Positions 46,437 to 57,522 of a stretch of DNA of 64,000 bases are shown piece after piece (position 1 is the stretch's first letter; each line of letters opens with the position of its first letter). The notes beneath the pieces were generated by a model that worked only from the letters and a program-made list of their open reading frames with translations, did not search any database and was not told where the DNA came from. A program made the translations under genes and the position numbers. This DNA comes from Platerodrilus igneus (lineage: Eukaryota > Arthropoda > Insecta > Coleoptera > Lycidae), in contig JARFIW010001459.1 in NCBI GenBank assembly GCA_036346225.1, positions 62,001-126,000 of the forward strand. Reading direction: 5' to 3'.

Positions 46437-49400
46437 ATGAATGCTGAAACCGTATCCGAGATTAGTGAAGCAATTTTGAGATTAACTGTAAAATGCGTGA
46501 ATTTATTGAAAACAGTGAATGAAATAACGAAACACATTTTAGTTATCAAAGCAAATATTAGTATATTGAAGCTTGCTATTAGAAATAAGATATACGAAAA
46601 CAATCGACAAGAAAATCCTAGTAGACTGGAATCTAATTTAGCATATCTTAAAAGCTACCTTGTACGATTGAGGCACAAGAAACGCTCTTTGGAATATCGT
46701 GGAAAAGGTGTTGATTCAACGCTTTCTAGAGGTCATACTCGAAAAAATTTGATTTGGCATGATGTACAATCATGTTTTGGAAGTCGAATAATTACGGGAC
46801 TTATTACCAATTTAAATTATAGAGATTCTCTAGTGTTCTTAGACAAGGCGTTCGCTAGTTTTAAACGCAAGATTGTTGCTTGCTTAAAAAAGTCAATGTT
46901 GAAAGTTAATGTAATATTTGCAGCTAACTTTGTTAAGCCTACAACTGGCGAAATGGATTTGAAAACGTTTCCTACTGCAAATCGTCACATCGATATAAAT
47001 ACCAATCTCAAGCTATGGTATAAGGAGAACGTATTGAACAAGATTTCGAAGCGATTAGAAGAATTTAGCGAGAAAGATTCTGGTTGGGCAATCCGAGAAG
47101 TTTTACACTTGAAGGTAAATATAAACAATCATGATCCACTTAAAGGAGGGTGTTCAACGTTTGTACCGGTCCCGGACTTTATAAAAAGAAAAAGCTGTGG
47201 TAAATGTAATAAATAACGATCAACATTGCATTCTTTGGAGCTTGGTTTCCGCTTTATTTCCTGCTAAACAAAATAGTCATAGAATATCTAGCTATGCGCA
47301 TTTTGATACAGTATTACGCTACAATTCAATTCAGTTTCCAATTGCATTAAAAGACATAAAAAAAATTGAAAAGCTTAACAATCTCGCAATTAACCTATAT
47401 TGTATAGAAAATGCTAAAATACTACCATTTTGATTAAGCGAAAATTTTAAAAAAATTGAACCTATTAATCTGTTAGTTTTAAATAATGATTCCTTACAAT
47501 ATGCTCGTCCTACAAATGCTAATGAGAATCACTTTCATTTTACTTGGATTAAGGATATGTCAAAATTATTTGCAAAACAGTTGTCTTCACATCACCATAA
47601 AAAATTTTTTTGTTATAGATGTTTAAATAATTTTAGTACAGCAGCATTACTTAAGCGTCATTCGAATTATTGCGAAAAAACAGAATACTTGCTCAATAAG
47701 ATTACCTGAAGAATCTGAAAAGTATCTAACATTTAAACATTTCCACTATCAAGAAAAAGTATCATTTGTAGTTTATGCAGATCTCGAATGTATACTAGAA
47801 CCATGCAATGAGTCTGAGGTAATATTAAACACAGTTCGTTACCAAAGGCATATACCCTTTAGTGTAGCGTATTATTTGAAATGCTCGTATGATAATAAAT
47901 ATTCCAAATTTCAATTGTATCGCGGGAAGGATTGTATAGAATGGTTTGTTGCTCAATTGAAACTGATTTCAGAAACGACTAATAAAATTTTCTGTAACCC
48001 AAAACCTATGAATCCTTTAACGGAAGAACAAAAGTCAACATTTAAATTTGCCCTTCACTGTCACATTTGCAATAAACCTTTTAGTATAGATGATATTAGA
48101 GTTCGCGATCACTGCCACTTTACAGGCGAATTTCGAGGAGTGGCTCATCAAGATTGCAACATCAATTATCATAATTCTTATATGATACCGGTAGTTTTTC
48201 ATAACTTATCAGGCTACGATTCGCATTTCATTATTAAAAAAATCTCGTTAGAGTTGTCAGGTTCGTTAAACATTCTGCCAATAAATAAGGAAAATACATA
48301 TCTTTTACAAAATATGTAAAAGGTATGAAAGTTAGTTTAGATTTATCGATTCATTCAGGTTTATGGCATCTAGCATCGAAAAATTAGCTTCCTACTTAGA
48401 TGATAATAAAAATCCATCACCAGGAAAATTGTAACACTGATAATGAGTTTCAGTTACTTACGCGCAAAGGCATATTTCCCTATGATTACATTAACTCTTG
48501 GGATAGACTCAATGAAACCGATTTACCCTGTAAAACAGCATTCTTTAATCGTTTACGCAATGAAGAAATATCAGATGAAGACTACAATCATGCTAAACAC
48601 GTTTGGCAAACATTTAATATAAAAACAGTAGGGGACTATTCAGACCTATATTTAAAAACAAATGTACTGCTCTTGTCTGATATATTTGAAAACTTTAGAA
48701 AAACTTGTATGTTCACGTATAAATTAGATCCGCTTCACTACTTTACGGCTCTTGGTTTAGCTCTAAATGCGATGTTAAAAACGACGAACGTTAAACTCGA
48801 GTTGCTTACTGATATTGAAAAAATAATGTTTTTAGAACTTGGAATTCGTGGCGGTGTTTCTCAATGTTCGAATAGATATGCTAAAGCAAATAACAAATAT
48901 ATGAATGCAGATTATGATCCAAATTTCGATTCTAAATATTTAATGTATTTTGATGTTAATAATTTATATGGGGCTGCAATGTCTGAATATCTTCCATATG
49001 GAGATTTTGAATTTTTAGATGGTACCAGTCCAGATATAGTACGTTTAGACATACTTAATATTCCCGATGATTCTGATGTAGGATATATTTTTGAATGCGA
49101 TTTACACTATCCAGTATCTTTACATGAAATACACAGTGACTTACCTTTGGCGTCTGAACATATGATACCACCAGTACCTTCAAATAAATCAAACTTAAAG
49201 AAATTACTTACAACTTTATATCCAAAACTCAACTATATTATTCACTATAAGAATTTAAAATGTATTTAAGGTACGGTTTAGAACTGAAAAAATTCATAAG
49301 GTACTTCGATTTAAACAAGCCCTTGGTTAAAAGAATACATTGATTTGAATACGAAATTAAGACAACAGTCAAAAACAGTTTCGATATATGCTTTTATAAA

Positions 49401-50236
49401 ATATGATAAATTCGGTTTATGGAAAAATGATGGAAAACGTACGGAAAAGGAAAGATGTGAAATTAGTGAGCAAATGGGAAGGGCGGTTTGGAGCTCGTAG
49501 TTACATAGCGAAGCCTAATTTTCATAGTTGCACTGTGTTAGACAAAGATCTAGTCTTAATAGAAATGAATAAATTAGAGGTTTATTTAAACAAACCCATT
49601 TATGTAGGTTTCTCTATTCTAGATATTTCAAAACCTATTTATATGAATTTCACTATAGTTATATAAAATCGCAATTTGCTAACAAAGCAAAGTTACTGTA
49701 TACAGATACGGATAGTTTGATATACGAGTTTAGCGTTGAAGATATTTACTCTTATATCAAACAAGATATTCATAGATTTGATACTTCCGATTACGACCCT
49801 CATAACAAATATCATATTCCATTATCAAATAAAAAGTTCCTGGTATTATGAAAGATGAAAACAATGGTGATATCATGCTAGAGTTTGTAGGGCTTAGATC
49901 TAAAATGTACACTTACAGAGTTCAGGATAGGATAATAAAAAGTCAAAGAGATCTTCCTTAGCAAGTATTAAGCAAATTTCTTTTGATGATTATAAGAATG
50001 CTTTGTTTTATAACCAGTCTGTACAGAAACAACAATGTTTAATTAGATCAGTCAAACATGATGTCTTTACTATTAAACAAAACAAAATTGTTCTTAATCC
50101 AAGTGATGATAAAAGAATTCTTAGTACCTCAACCACTGATACTAAACCTTGGGGTATAACTATACACTCAGAAATGACTTGTGAAGCTTCAACCGCTGGC
50201 TCAAATAAAGAATGCAATTTATTTTATCTCGATTAA
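46437..50236 (+). pseudogene. PolB: Polinton DNA polymerase B (protein-primed type), broken
   Basis: From ATG 46437. An N-terminal domain with IWHDVQSCFGSRIITGLITN and SEKDSGWAI. A C2H2-like finger FCYRCLNNFSTAALLKRHSN (about 47608). Exonuclease I motif VVYADLECIL (about 47771) and II motif HNLSGYDSHFI (about 48200). Between them an endonuclease-VII-like Cys/His cluster, CHICNKPF then RVRDHCHFTG (about 48055-48130). Exonuclease III region [11 protein letters not shown] (about 48357). Polymerase motif [12 protein letters not shown] (Asp at 48952), motif [14 protein letters not shown] (49403) and motif [14 protein letters not shown] (Asp at 49705 and 49711). All catalytic residues are present, but at least seven frame changes or stops (for example a TGA at 47431 and shifts near 47195, 47680, 48305, 48350, 49270-49400) kill it. 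Would copy the element by protein priming. Confidence 0.93.
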
Positions 50237-50575
50237 CATATAATTTTTTAGTTATAAAACTTCAGTGTTATGTTTATACCTGCACAAGTACACCGTTTTT
50301 GGATGTATCTAAAAATAGGATACCCTTCAATCTGCCTGAGTTTGAACTATATTAGTATAAATGTATTGTAGAGAAAAATAGTAGTAATAACCGTTCTGTT
50401 TTTAAAAAAATCCAGTTTCTTAATAACATATCAGTTAGTTTATTTTGAGAAATGTATAATATGTGAAAGATATTGTAAAAAGCATGTAAAAATATTAATA
50501 AATAGACTGTGATTGCTAAATGATTTATTGTTTTTCATAATTTGTAAAGGTACAGTAATAATAATAATAAAGTAA

Positions 50576-51781
50576 TTATAATATTCTTATGCTGTTTGAG
50601 AGTGGATTGTATTTGACTATCTTATCATGAAGTATAAGGCAATGACAAGATGTATTTGGCAAAACGTTTCTGCTAGTTTCAAATTCTAATCTAATATCGA
50701 CAGTACCAGATTTTAACGTTTCATTTTGTCTAGAACAATCTATGACTACTAATGGTGCAATACTTCGTAAATCTTCAGGATTAAAAAGTGGTTCATTTTC
50801 CTTTTCGTAGTATGATTGCTGAAACTGAGCATACATCTCATATAACAACGCAGTCTGTTTATTCTCGAACTTCAAATTTAAGTTATCGTACGGGAAAATT
50901 TCTGAATTTAAATATAGTTTCATGTTGGTTAAATAGCAATGATCAAAACGACTGTAGTTGCTCATGTATCTATTTTTTCGGTTGGTTTGGAAACCGACAA
51001 TCACAAATCTTGGTTTTTCTAATTGTGTTGTTGTTTTAATGTTCCATGTATGACGTTGCGTTTTTGTAGAAGTTGATATTCATGCAACTCCCATCCTCTA
51101 AACGGAATATGCAAATCCTGATTTTGTGCAACGCATTCTATTAAATTAATTCGTTGAGTATCATCAACGACTACATGCGGCATTTTCCATAAAACTTTGT
51201 TTAAAACAACTTTTATTTCTTCATCGGGTGTAGGATTAATTATAGCATTAGTATCAAAACTGGAACGTAGTAAAACTAACTCATGACGTATGTTTAAAAT
51301 AATTTTTTTAAATTTCGCATAATCCGAGAACCATTGAAAGGTTTATTGCAACATTAAAATTCCCATTGGCATCAACTATTTGCGAATCATCCATAGGAGA
51401 CCACCCAGCGTTTTGTAAATGTTTACTTTGATTGCTATTATATGAAACATATCCTTCATTATAGACGTTAATCCAGGATTCCGAACACGATCTACAATGA
51501 TACCTCCAATCTCATATCTAATTTCATCAAAAAGCAGCAAAATTCCATTATTTACAAACTTTGCTGTCTGAGACGGCGTTCCATCTGTTCTAATTAATTT
51601 GCCTTCTATGTACAGCATGCTCTTCGATGGTAAGGTGTATACATCTTGTTGCTGTATAGGGATTCGAATTTCATCATTATTGTTTAAAGATGTGTTAGCA
51701 TAAGGTTGATGAGTATGTTTTCGATATTAACAATTGCATTATCGAAGTAAACTTTTCACGCACGTTCAGTATTTCACTATC
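50576..51781 (-). pseudogene. MCP: Polinton major capsid protein (F54H12.2-like, double jelly roll), frameshifted
   Basis: Minus strand from a likely ATG at 51781. Recognisable blocks: SMLYIEGKLIRTDGT, FVNNGILLLFDEIRYEIGGI and VDRVRNPGLTS in 51618-51376; then FRGWELHEY near 51085; then the C-terminal block 51004-50576 with SRFDHCYLTNMKLYLNSEIF and VVIDCSRQNETLKSGTVDIR. This is the family shown to be the double jelly-roll capsid protein of Polintons. At least three frame changes separate the blocks. Total about 400 codons. The C-terminus aligns with the older fragment at 5.8-6.3 kb. Ends tail to tail with PolB; 50237-50575 between them is non-coding. Confidence 0.88.
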
Positions 51782-51939
51782 CATTCTACTTTTTTTTTTA
51801 ATTAAATAAATGCAGTTCTAACGATTGTAGAAACTGTCGGTTTTGTGTTGTTAGCGGTTTTGAAACAATCAATCGAGTGTCGTTTGCTTTGAAATTTCCA
51901 GCATTTATAGCAATTCTTGACATGTTGCGTGCATTATAC

Positions 51940-52690
51940 TTAATACCCATGGTTATTGCAGATTTTTTTTAAATGCAACCTTACAGTTAGCAGTTCTCCT
52001 CTGAAATTAACTAAATTTCCATCTTGATCTAACACTTTAACTATTATTTCATTTATTATACGTGACTTGATTGGTAGATATATAATCGTAGGTGGGCACT
52101 CGACAATTTTAAAACCTGCAGGTACTTGCGGAAAAAATTCGTGTATTACATTGGCTGGTTTACTATTTAAATAGGATCCGCTTGCAATATTACAATCGAT
52201 TAAAACTGCATTCACTTTACAAATGTTGATTGCGTAGTCTGCTTGATGCGTAACAAATGCTAGCAATTTTTGTGGATTGAAACCAAGTAGAGAACCAATT
52301 GAATCCTTTTGGTAAAATCCACATCTAGACTACATTTAATACTACATTTAAGTGTATTATTGTCAGCTGTAATTTCTATATACACTGGAGTCTTTCTAGC
52401 GCTTCGTGATTGTTCCATACGACCACGCCATCTTTTATCACCTAAAGCTTTTGAAGATATTTATTAATTTCTCTAATCTCATAAGCACCTTCAGGTATTT
52501 CTATGAATTCTCCGTTAGATCCATAATAAAATTTATTATTTATTCCTTTTTCTATGTTTGGAATTGTGTTATAAGACTCAAAATTTGTTAATCCTAATAC
52601 GTACTCCGAATCATTATCCAAGTTTATAGGTGGATTAAAATTGCTTGTTAAAACTGAAGTGTTTCCCGTTAGAGTAAAAGTGTACGACAT
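51940..52690 (-). pseudogene. mCP: Polinton minor capsid (penton-like) protein, frameshifted
   Basis: ATG 52690 opens MSYTFTLTGNTSVLTSNFNP, then LDNDSEYVLGLTNFESYNTI. After one or more frame changes around 52440-52270 the C-terminal block 52266-51940 reads NVIHEFFPQVPAGFKIVECP, LPIKSRIINEIIVKVLDQDG and NFRGELLTVRLHLK. About 250 codons. Start and end agree with the conserved single jelly-roll minor capsid protein of insect Polintons, thought to form the pentons. It lies directly downstream of the protease and upstream of the major capsid gene, all on one strand, a probable late block. Confidence 0.8.
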
Positions 52691-52720
52691 AACGACTTCG
52701 TACGCAGTTCTATGCGCTAC

Positions 52721-53073
52721 TTAGAAATTGTAAGCATAAATGTCCGCAAAACACAGTACCGTACGATTGTTCTTGGTTAATGTTATAAAGAATTCTACAT
52801 TTACCCCGCTATTCAAATAACTTATCAACTCTGTTGGCGGTCGCAGGTTTCCGTAGCTGTCATAGTAAATAGCGCTACTACCGTACTTTTGTAAGAGGTC
52901 CAATGCGTGCCTAAACCTTCTATTCCATCTAAATTAATTATACCACATTCTTTAAAATTAACTTTCTTGGGAAGATTGTTTCTCATGAACACACCACGGA
53001 AATATGGTACTTCTAATTGCTTAACAAACTCTATTAATTCTACATTGCTTAGTGCACGATTAGGTAAAATCAA
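52721..53073 (-). pseudogene. PRO: Polinton maturation protease (adenain-like cysteine protease), frameshifted
   Basis: Block 53073-52825 reads LSNVELIEFVKQLEVPYFRG, VFMRNNLPKKVNFKECGIIN and GLGTHWTSY, where the His of GTHW is the predicted catalytic residue. After a frame change near 52890 the block 52903-52721 reads SAIYYDSYGNLRPPTELISY, with the Asp of YYDSYG as second catalytic residue, and ends with VLCFADIYAYNF, where the Cys is at the place of the catalytic Cys. The usual Gly after that Cys is Phe here. About 117 codons. Adenain-type proteases cleave capsid precursors in adenoviruses and Polintons. The downstream gene is the minor capsid protein. Confidence 0.82.
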
Positions 53074-53109
53074 GTTGCGTTCCTTTGAGGTTTTGCAGGG
53101 GCTAAAAAG

Positions 53110-53903
53110 ACCAAAACCTTTTTATAAGGTTTGATGTACATGCCGTTTCCGACTGCAATGTCCTCCATTGCCTTGTTATGACGCTGTTTTTCCGCTAGTT
53201 GTTTCCTTAGCTATTTTAGTATCTGAAACTGCTTTTGCAACAGCAGCTGCACCTCCAGTAAGAGTACCAAGAGCGCTTAGGCCTGCAAAATTGGTATTAG
53301 TGGTAGAAAACCTCCTGTTTTAGGAATTGATATAATACGAGCTGATTTAATATGCTTCTTTTGTTTTGCTGTATTGGCTGCCTTAATTGCTATGTTGATT
53401 GCATCCATAACATTAGATCCTTTAGACTTTTTTAAAGCTGTACGTGCTTGTTTGATAATACTTTTAATACCTAGCGTACTTCTTATTTTACGTTTCTTTA
53501 TCAGTTTTCTTATTTTATCGATATTTTTTGTTCTCAGTGATGCACAGGCACCCATACCAAGTTTTACTTTAGCTTTCATTGCGGTAGCTACTCCAAATGC
53601 TGCTACTTTTTCACCTAAAGACGAGTCACCAGAATTTAGTCTTTCTGTAGCTAACTGAGCTAACTTCGAATCTACTTGATGGCGTTTAGATAGATCCTTT
53701 TCTTTGGAGTATGCAATATCGTGCTCCTTACAAACCTCGTCTAACTTGTTTATTCCCTTGTCTCCTCGAGCTAACCGTTCGATTAGTTTTGTACCTGGAC
53801 CGCAAAATTTGTAACCCGGAATATGCGCTTCGAATGGTAAATTGTTAATTACAGTATTTAATAGTCCGTTCCCAGTAGTTTTAGAATTATTATATGTAAT
53901 CAT
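53110..53903 (-). CDS. Phospholipase A2-like (parvovirus VP1-like) Polinton protein
   Basis: ATG 53903; 208 codons open to 53277, then a frame change and a further block that reads LSALGTLTGGAAAVAKAVSD to about 53110. The N-terminal half holds the calcium-loop-like GYKFCGPGTKLIERL and the catalytic His-Asp in VCKEHDIAYSKEKDLSKRH, the layout of the PLA2 domain of parvovirus VP1 (Parvo_coat_N). The C-terminal half is very basic (KIRKLIKKRKIRST, KQARTALKKSKG) and suits DNA or capsid contact. In parvoviruses this domain breaches the endosome; a similar entry role here is inference. First gene of the minus-strand structural block, divergent from the ATPase. Confidence 0.85.
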
Positions 53904-53988
53904 TAGAGGACAACTATCCTCTCAAGCTGTGCAGCAAATAAATAAAATATTATGAATTAATGATTCTTTATATACTAGCCGTTTCTTA

Positions 53989-54006
53989 TATATATATATA
54001 TATATA
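53989..54006. repeat. Short (TA)n tract in the divergent promoter region
   Basis: About nine TA units between the divergent PLA2-like and ATPase genes (intergenic 53904-54079). Confidence 0.8.
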
Positions 54007-54079
54007 ATTCTACTTTTTTACAAATCGAATTTAGTACTTGCAAACATGCATGTTGTGAAACAATCAACACCTTTTATCC

Positions 54080-54736
54080 ATAAACAATAATGACATTGGT
54101 GCGCAATCTTTAGCTAAAAAGAAAAAACATAGCGTTCTTCTACCTGCATCTATTCGATGTCTAGTTGTTGGTCCTTCAAATTGCGGTAAAACCAACGTTA
54201 TGATTGGGTTGATAGAACATCCTAATGGTTTAAAGTTTGAAAACGTATATGTTTATTCTAAATCACTTTATCAACCAAAGTATCAATACCTTGAAAGTCT
54301 ACTGCAACCAATAAAAGGGATCAAATATTATACATTTTCCAGTTCTGATAATATTATATCACCATCTGATGCTCGAAATAATTCTATATTTGTTTTTGAT
54401 GATGTAGCTTGCGATAAACAAGGTATCATTAGGGAATACTTTAGTATGGGGCGTCATAAACAAGTAGACAGTTTTTACCTTTGTCAAAGTTATACTCGTA
54501 TACCTAAGCACTTACTACGTGATAATGCTAATCTTTTAGTTTTATTTAAACAAGATGATTTAAACTTAAAACATATATATGACGATCACGTCAATACTGA
54601 TATGAAGTATGATAAATTCCGTGAAATATGTGCTGCTTGTTGGCGAGACAAATACGGTTTCTTAGTTGTAGACAAAGATAGTGAACCAGATCAAGGAAGG
54701 TACCGAATAGGTTTTGATCACTTCATACATATTTAA
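54080..54736 (+). CDS. ATP: Polinton packaging ATPase (FtsK/A32-like)
   Basis: Walker A VVGPSNCGKTN lies at 54167-54199, Walker B-like SIFVFDDVACD near 54388-54420, then SFYLCQSYTRIPKHLLRDNA (sensor region) and a C-terminal DQGRYRIGFDHF. The first ATG in frame (54200) lies after Walker A, so it cannot be the true start. The frame is open back to a TGA near 54053; the place where relatives start reads ATAAACAATAATGACATT from 54080, an ATA where an ATG is expected. So the body is intact (about 218 codons) but the start codon seems lost. Drives DNA into the capsid in related viruses. Confidence 0.85.
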   Translation: MNNNDIGAQSLAKKKKHSVLLPASIRCLVVGPSNCGKTNVMIGLIEHPNGLKFENVYVYSKSLYQPKYQYLESLLQPIKGIKYYTFSSSDNIISPSDARNNSIFVFDDVACDKQGIIREYFSMGRHKQVDSFYLCQSYTRIPKHLLRDNANLLVLFKQDDLNLKHIYDDHVNTDMKYDKFREICAACWRDKYGFLVVDKDSEPDQGRYRIGFDHFIHI

Positions 54737-54799
54737 ACCTTGAGAGACGCAAGTATCGTTAGCATCGAAGAATTTTTTATTACAATAAACTTTTACGCA

Positions 54800-55828
54800 A
54801 TGAATAAGGAGTCGATAAAACTTAAAAGAATTTTAATTAAGAAAAGAAACATTGTAAAAAACAAATTGCGTCAGTTAAAAGATAATGAAGTCGTCCAAGT
54901 GGAATCAATATTACCCATAACATCACGATTAGAAACTATTGCTAATAAACTGGATGGGGAAAGTGTGGTAAAGAAAGAAAAATTTAAAGAAGAAGAAGAA
55001 CTGCCTCATACCAGTGTAAAAAAAATTAAACCTACATTGCTAGAAAGGAACGTTGACTATATTGATTTGCCGGTTATTGCACAGCATATACCAAATACAA
55101 AAAATGATGACCTAGAGATAAATGATGATGATGTTGAGAATGAATACGAAGCAGAAATTAATCGAAATGCACAAGAAGCTCAGGAATATATTCAAAGCTT
55201 TGCCGATTCACCTGGTATGACACATTATCTCGAACAGCTACATCCGCTACCTCGAGAATATATTTACAATATGTTTAAAGATGTTAAGAACGAATTTGAT
55301 CATAAATATGGTATTAGGTTTAACCCTGATTCGAATGGTCTTATGATAGGCAATTCGAATTTCGCGTTGGATGATGAAAATGTTCTAATAAATGATTTGA
55401 AATATAAAGGTACTCCTGGATTATACGAACTACTGTTTAAAAAATATCCTGTCGGGTACAGTCAGCAAGATCGAAAGTCGTACCTTGATATTGTGAAAAG
55501 AACAAATGCTAATAGAAGATATTATTCTGAAACAGAACAAATTCAGGGTAATACTTCATATAAGTACAAAAATATAATATCTACATTAAACATACTTCCC
55601 CAAACACCCCGTAGACCTAGAACATTACCCTATAGACAGCGTCTTGGAGACGGTATGACAATGGAAGTATCAAATAACGAAATAGATTATTTATATTGGA
55701 ATGATCCCAATGAACTTGTTGATAGATTACGACTTTTAGTTTCATCACAGACTGCTGGACACACAGGTCACGGCAACGAAATAAATTCGATCATTGAAGA
55801 ATTTCGTGAGGCAAAAGTAATTAGATGA
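54800..55828 (+). CDS. DUF8207-type Polinton protein, intact
   Basis: 343 codons from ATG 54800 (MNKESIKLKRILIKKRNIVK); the frame extends 20 codons further up but that part is not family-like. Layout: basic coiled N-terminus, acidic linker (DDLEINDDDVENEYEAE), then the conserved core with YGIRFNPDSNGLMIGNSNFA, YKGTPGLYELLFKKYP and RTNANRRYY, and a C-terminal YWNDPNELVDRLRLLVSSQT. Common in insect Polintons; function unknown, position between ATPase and integrase suggests a virion or packaging part. Decayed homologue at 6.3-7.2 kb. Confidence 0.82.
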   Translation: MNKESIKLKRILIKKRNIVKNKLRQLKDNEVVQVESILPITSRLETIANKLDGESVVKKEKFKEEEELPHTSVKKIKPTLLERNVDYIDLPVIAQHIPNTKNDDLEINDDDVENEYEAEINRNAQEAQEYIQSFADSPGMTHYLEQLHPLPREYIYNMFKDVKNEFDHKYGIRFNPDSNGLMIGNSNFALDDENVLINDLKYKGTPGLYELLFKKYPVGYSQQDRKSYLDIVKRTNANRRYYSETEQIQGNTSYKYKNIISTLNILPQTPRRPRTLPYRQRLGDGMTMEVSNNEIDYLYWNDPNELVDRLRLLVSSQTAGHTGHGNEINSIIEEFREAKVIR

Positions 55829-55829
55829 T

Positions 55830-56270
55830 ATGACAATTGACAAATTTGGAAGGCACTTACATAACCGTAAAATAGATATAAGTGAACAGGAATATGAAAA
55901 CAAAAGTGAAGGTTTTGAAACCTTGATTGAGTATAAGTTACATATGCTACATTACACGGTAGTAGCAACGTTTTACTCTAATACATTCCTCGACGGTGAT
56001 AAGACATTTCTTATTTTCAATATTAAACATAATTATGAATTTCCTTATGAGGAAGCAGTCATTGAGAATATTAAAGGATACCCGCAAGACATTGAAATTC
56101 TTATAAACGAAAAAAAGTTATGTAATTGCACAGTTACAAGGATTTTTGCTTAAACGTATGGATGTAATCAGCTTTCGTGACAGCGGTGCTATCATAAACA
56201 ATACCACAATGTTTCTTGATTTTATATTAAAAGTTCCTTTCAAAGCAAGTGGAGCCCGCGACATTCAAAC
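55830..56270 (+). CDS. Polinton gene with MxxDKFGR N-terminus
   Basis: ATG 55830, two bases after the DUF8207 stop, opens MTIDKFGRHLHNRKIDISEQ. The frame is open to 56153 (107 aa); a shifted block then reads MDVISFRDSGAIINNTTMFL to about 56270. The body has beta-rich blocks (LHYTVVATFYSNTFLDGDK, YEEAVIENIKGYPQDIEIL). The first eight residues match the start of the gene in the same position in the old fragment (MSMDRFGR at 7211), while the rest differs, as if a shared N-terminal docking tag carries different bodies. Function unknown; virion surface or fibre role is speculation. Confidence 0.55.
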
Positions 56271-56325
56271 ATAGAAGTATCTTAAATAATAGTATTTAAT
56301 AAATCCTGATTAGAAAAAAAGTATT

Positions 56326-57262
56326 ATGTTAGTTGCTCAATCAAAAGTGAAAGAGGATATAGTAAATGAACTTCATAAACCAGCAAGAATAAATTTCAAG
56401 AGACGCAAAGTGATAGTAAAAGGTTTAAATGACCTTCTTCAGACCGATTTGATTGAAATGCTACCATATTCGCAAACAAACAAAGGATTTAAATACATTT
56501 TAGTAGTTATTGATTGTTTCTCCAAATACGTATGGGCTGTACCACTTAAAAGTAAAACGGGTATTGATGTTACTGCTGCAATGAAAACAATTTTAAATAA
56601 ATTTAAAATCCTCCAAGAAATTTGCAGTCTGATTTTGGTAAAGAATATTATAACAAACACTTTCAATCCTTAATACGGACATATGGCATAAACCATTATA
56701 GTGTTTTTCTACAAAGAAAGCATGCATTGTGGAACGTGTAATTAGAAATTTAAAGGGAAAAATGTGGCGCTTGTTTAACCTGAACGGTTCTTACAATTGG
56801 ATAAAAAATTTAAGCGATATTGTGAAACAATACAACAATACAGTTCACAATACTATCGGAGTCAAACCTGTAAAAGTTGATAAATCAATTGAAAAACTAT
56901 TCTTAAATCATCATTTACCCACATCAAACTTGCAACCAAAATACCAAAATATTCTATTAAAGACAGTGTGAAGATTAGTAAACACAGGAAGCATTTACGA
57001 AAGGTTACACGCCAAACTGGTCAAATGAAATTTTTAAGATTAAAAGGTAAACGTAACCAATCCGACTACATATATATTAGAAGATCAAGACGAGAAAGAA
57101 ATCAAAGGTGCATTTTATGAAACGGAGTTGCAAAAGGTTAAACATCCAGGAATTTACCTGGTAGAAAAAGTCCTAAGAAAGAGTGGAAATAAAGTATTTC
57201 TAAAATGGTTAGGCTTCTCTAACGTACACAATAGCTGGATCGATAAAAATAATGTTTGCTAG
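56326..57262 (+). pseudogene. INT: Polinton integrase with C-terminal chromodomain, frameshifted
   Basis: Retroviral-type (rve) integrase. The first catalytic Asp is in LNDLLQTDLIEML (codon 56446) followed by ILVVIDCFSKYVWAVPLKSK; the second Asp is in LQSDFGKEYYNKHF (codon 56631); the Glu is in IVERVIRNLKGKMW (codon 56732). The three lie in three different frames, so at least two frame changes plus stops inactivate it. A chromodomain follows at 57113-57259 (GIYLVEKVLRKSGNKVFLKW, then NSWIDKNNV) with stop TAG 57260. Integrase plus chromodomain is typical of Polintons; it joins element ends to target DNA with a 6-bp stagger, matching the CTCAGG duplication here. Confidence 0.92.
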
Positions 57263-57280
57263 AAGTTGTTATAATAATAG

Positions 57281-57446
57281 TTAATAAGGCTAACATTGTA
57301 AAATTATATTAAAATAAATAATACAAACAAATCTTTCTATTGTTTTTATTATTATAAAGGAATTTAATAAGGCTAACATTGTAAAATTATATTAAAATAA
57401 ATAATACAAACAAAATCTTTCTATTGTTTTTATTATTATCAAGCCA
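57281..57446. repeat. 83-bp tandem duplication with polyadenylation signals
   Basis: TTAATAAGGCTAACATTG starts at 57281 and again at 57364; each unit contains AAAATAAATAATAC (plus-strand AATAAA). It lies between the convergent integrase and 131-aa ORF and could end integrase transcripts. Confidence 0.8.
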
Positions 57447-57522
57447 TTCTTTTAATAAAAGGTATTTTGTTTTGCACATTGCAGATTGTTATTGCTGTGT
57501 TTACAACAATGTATGTTATATT

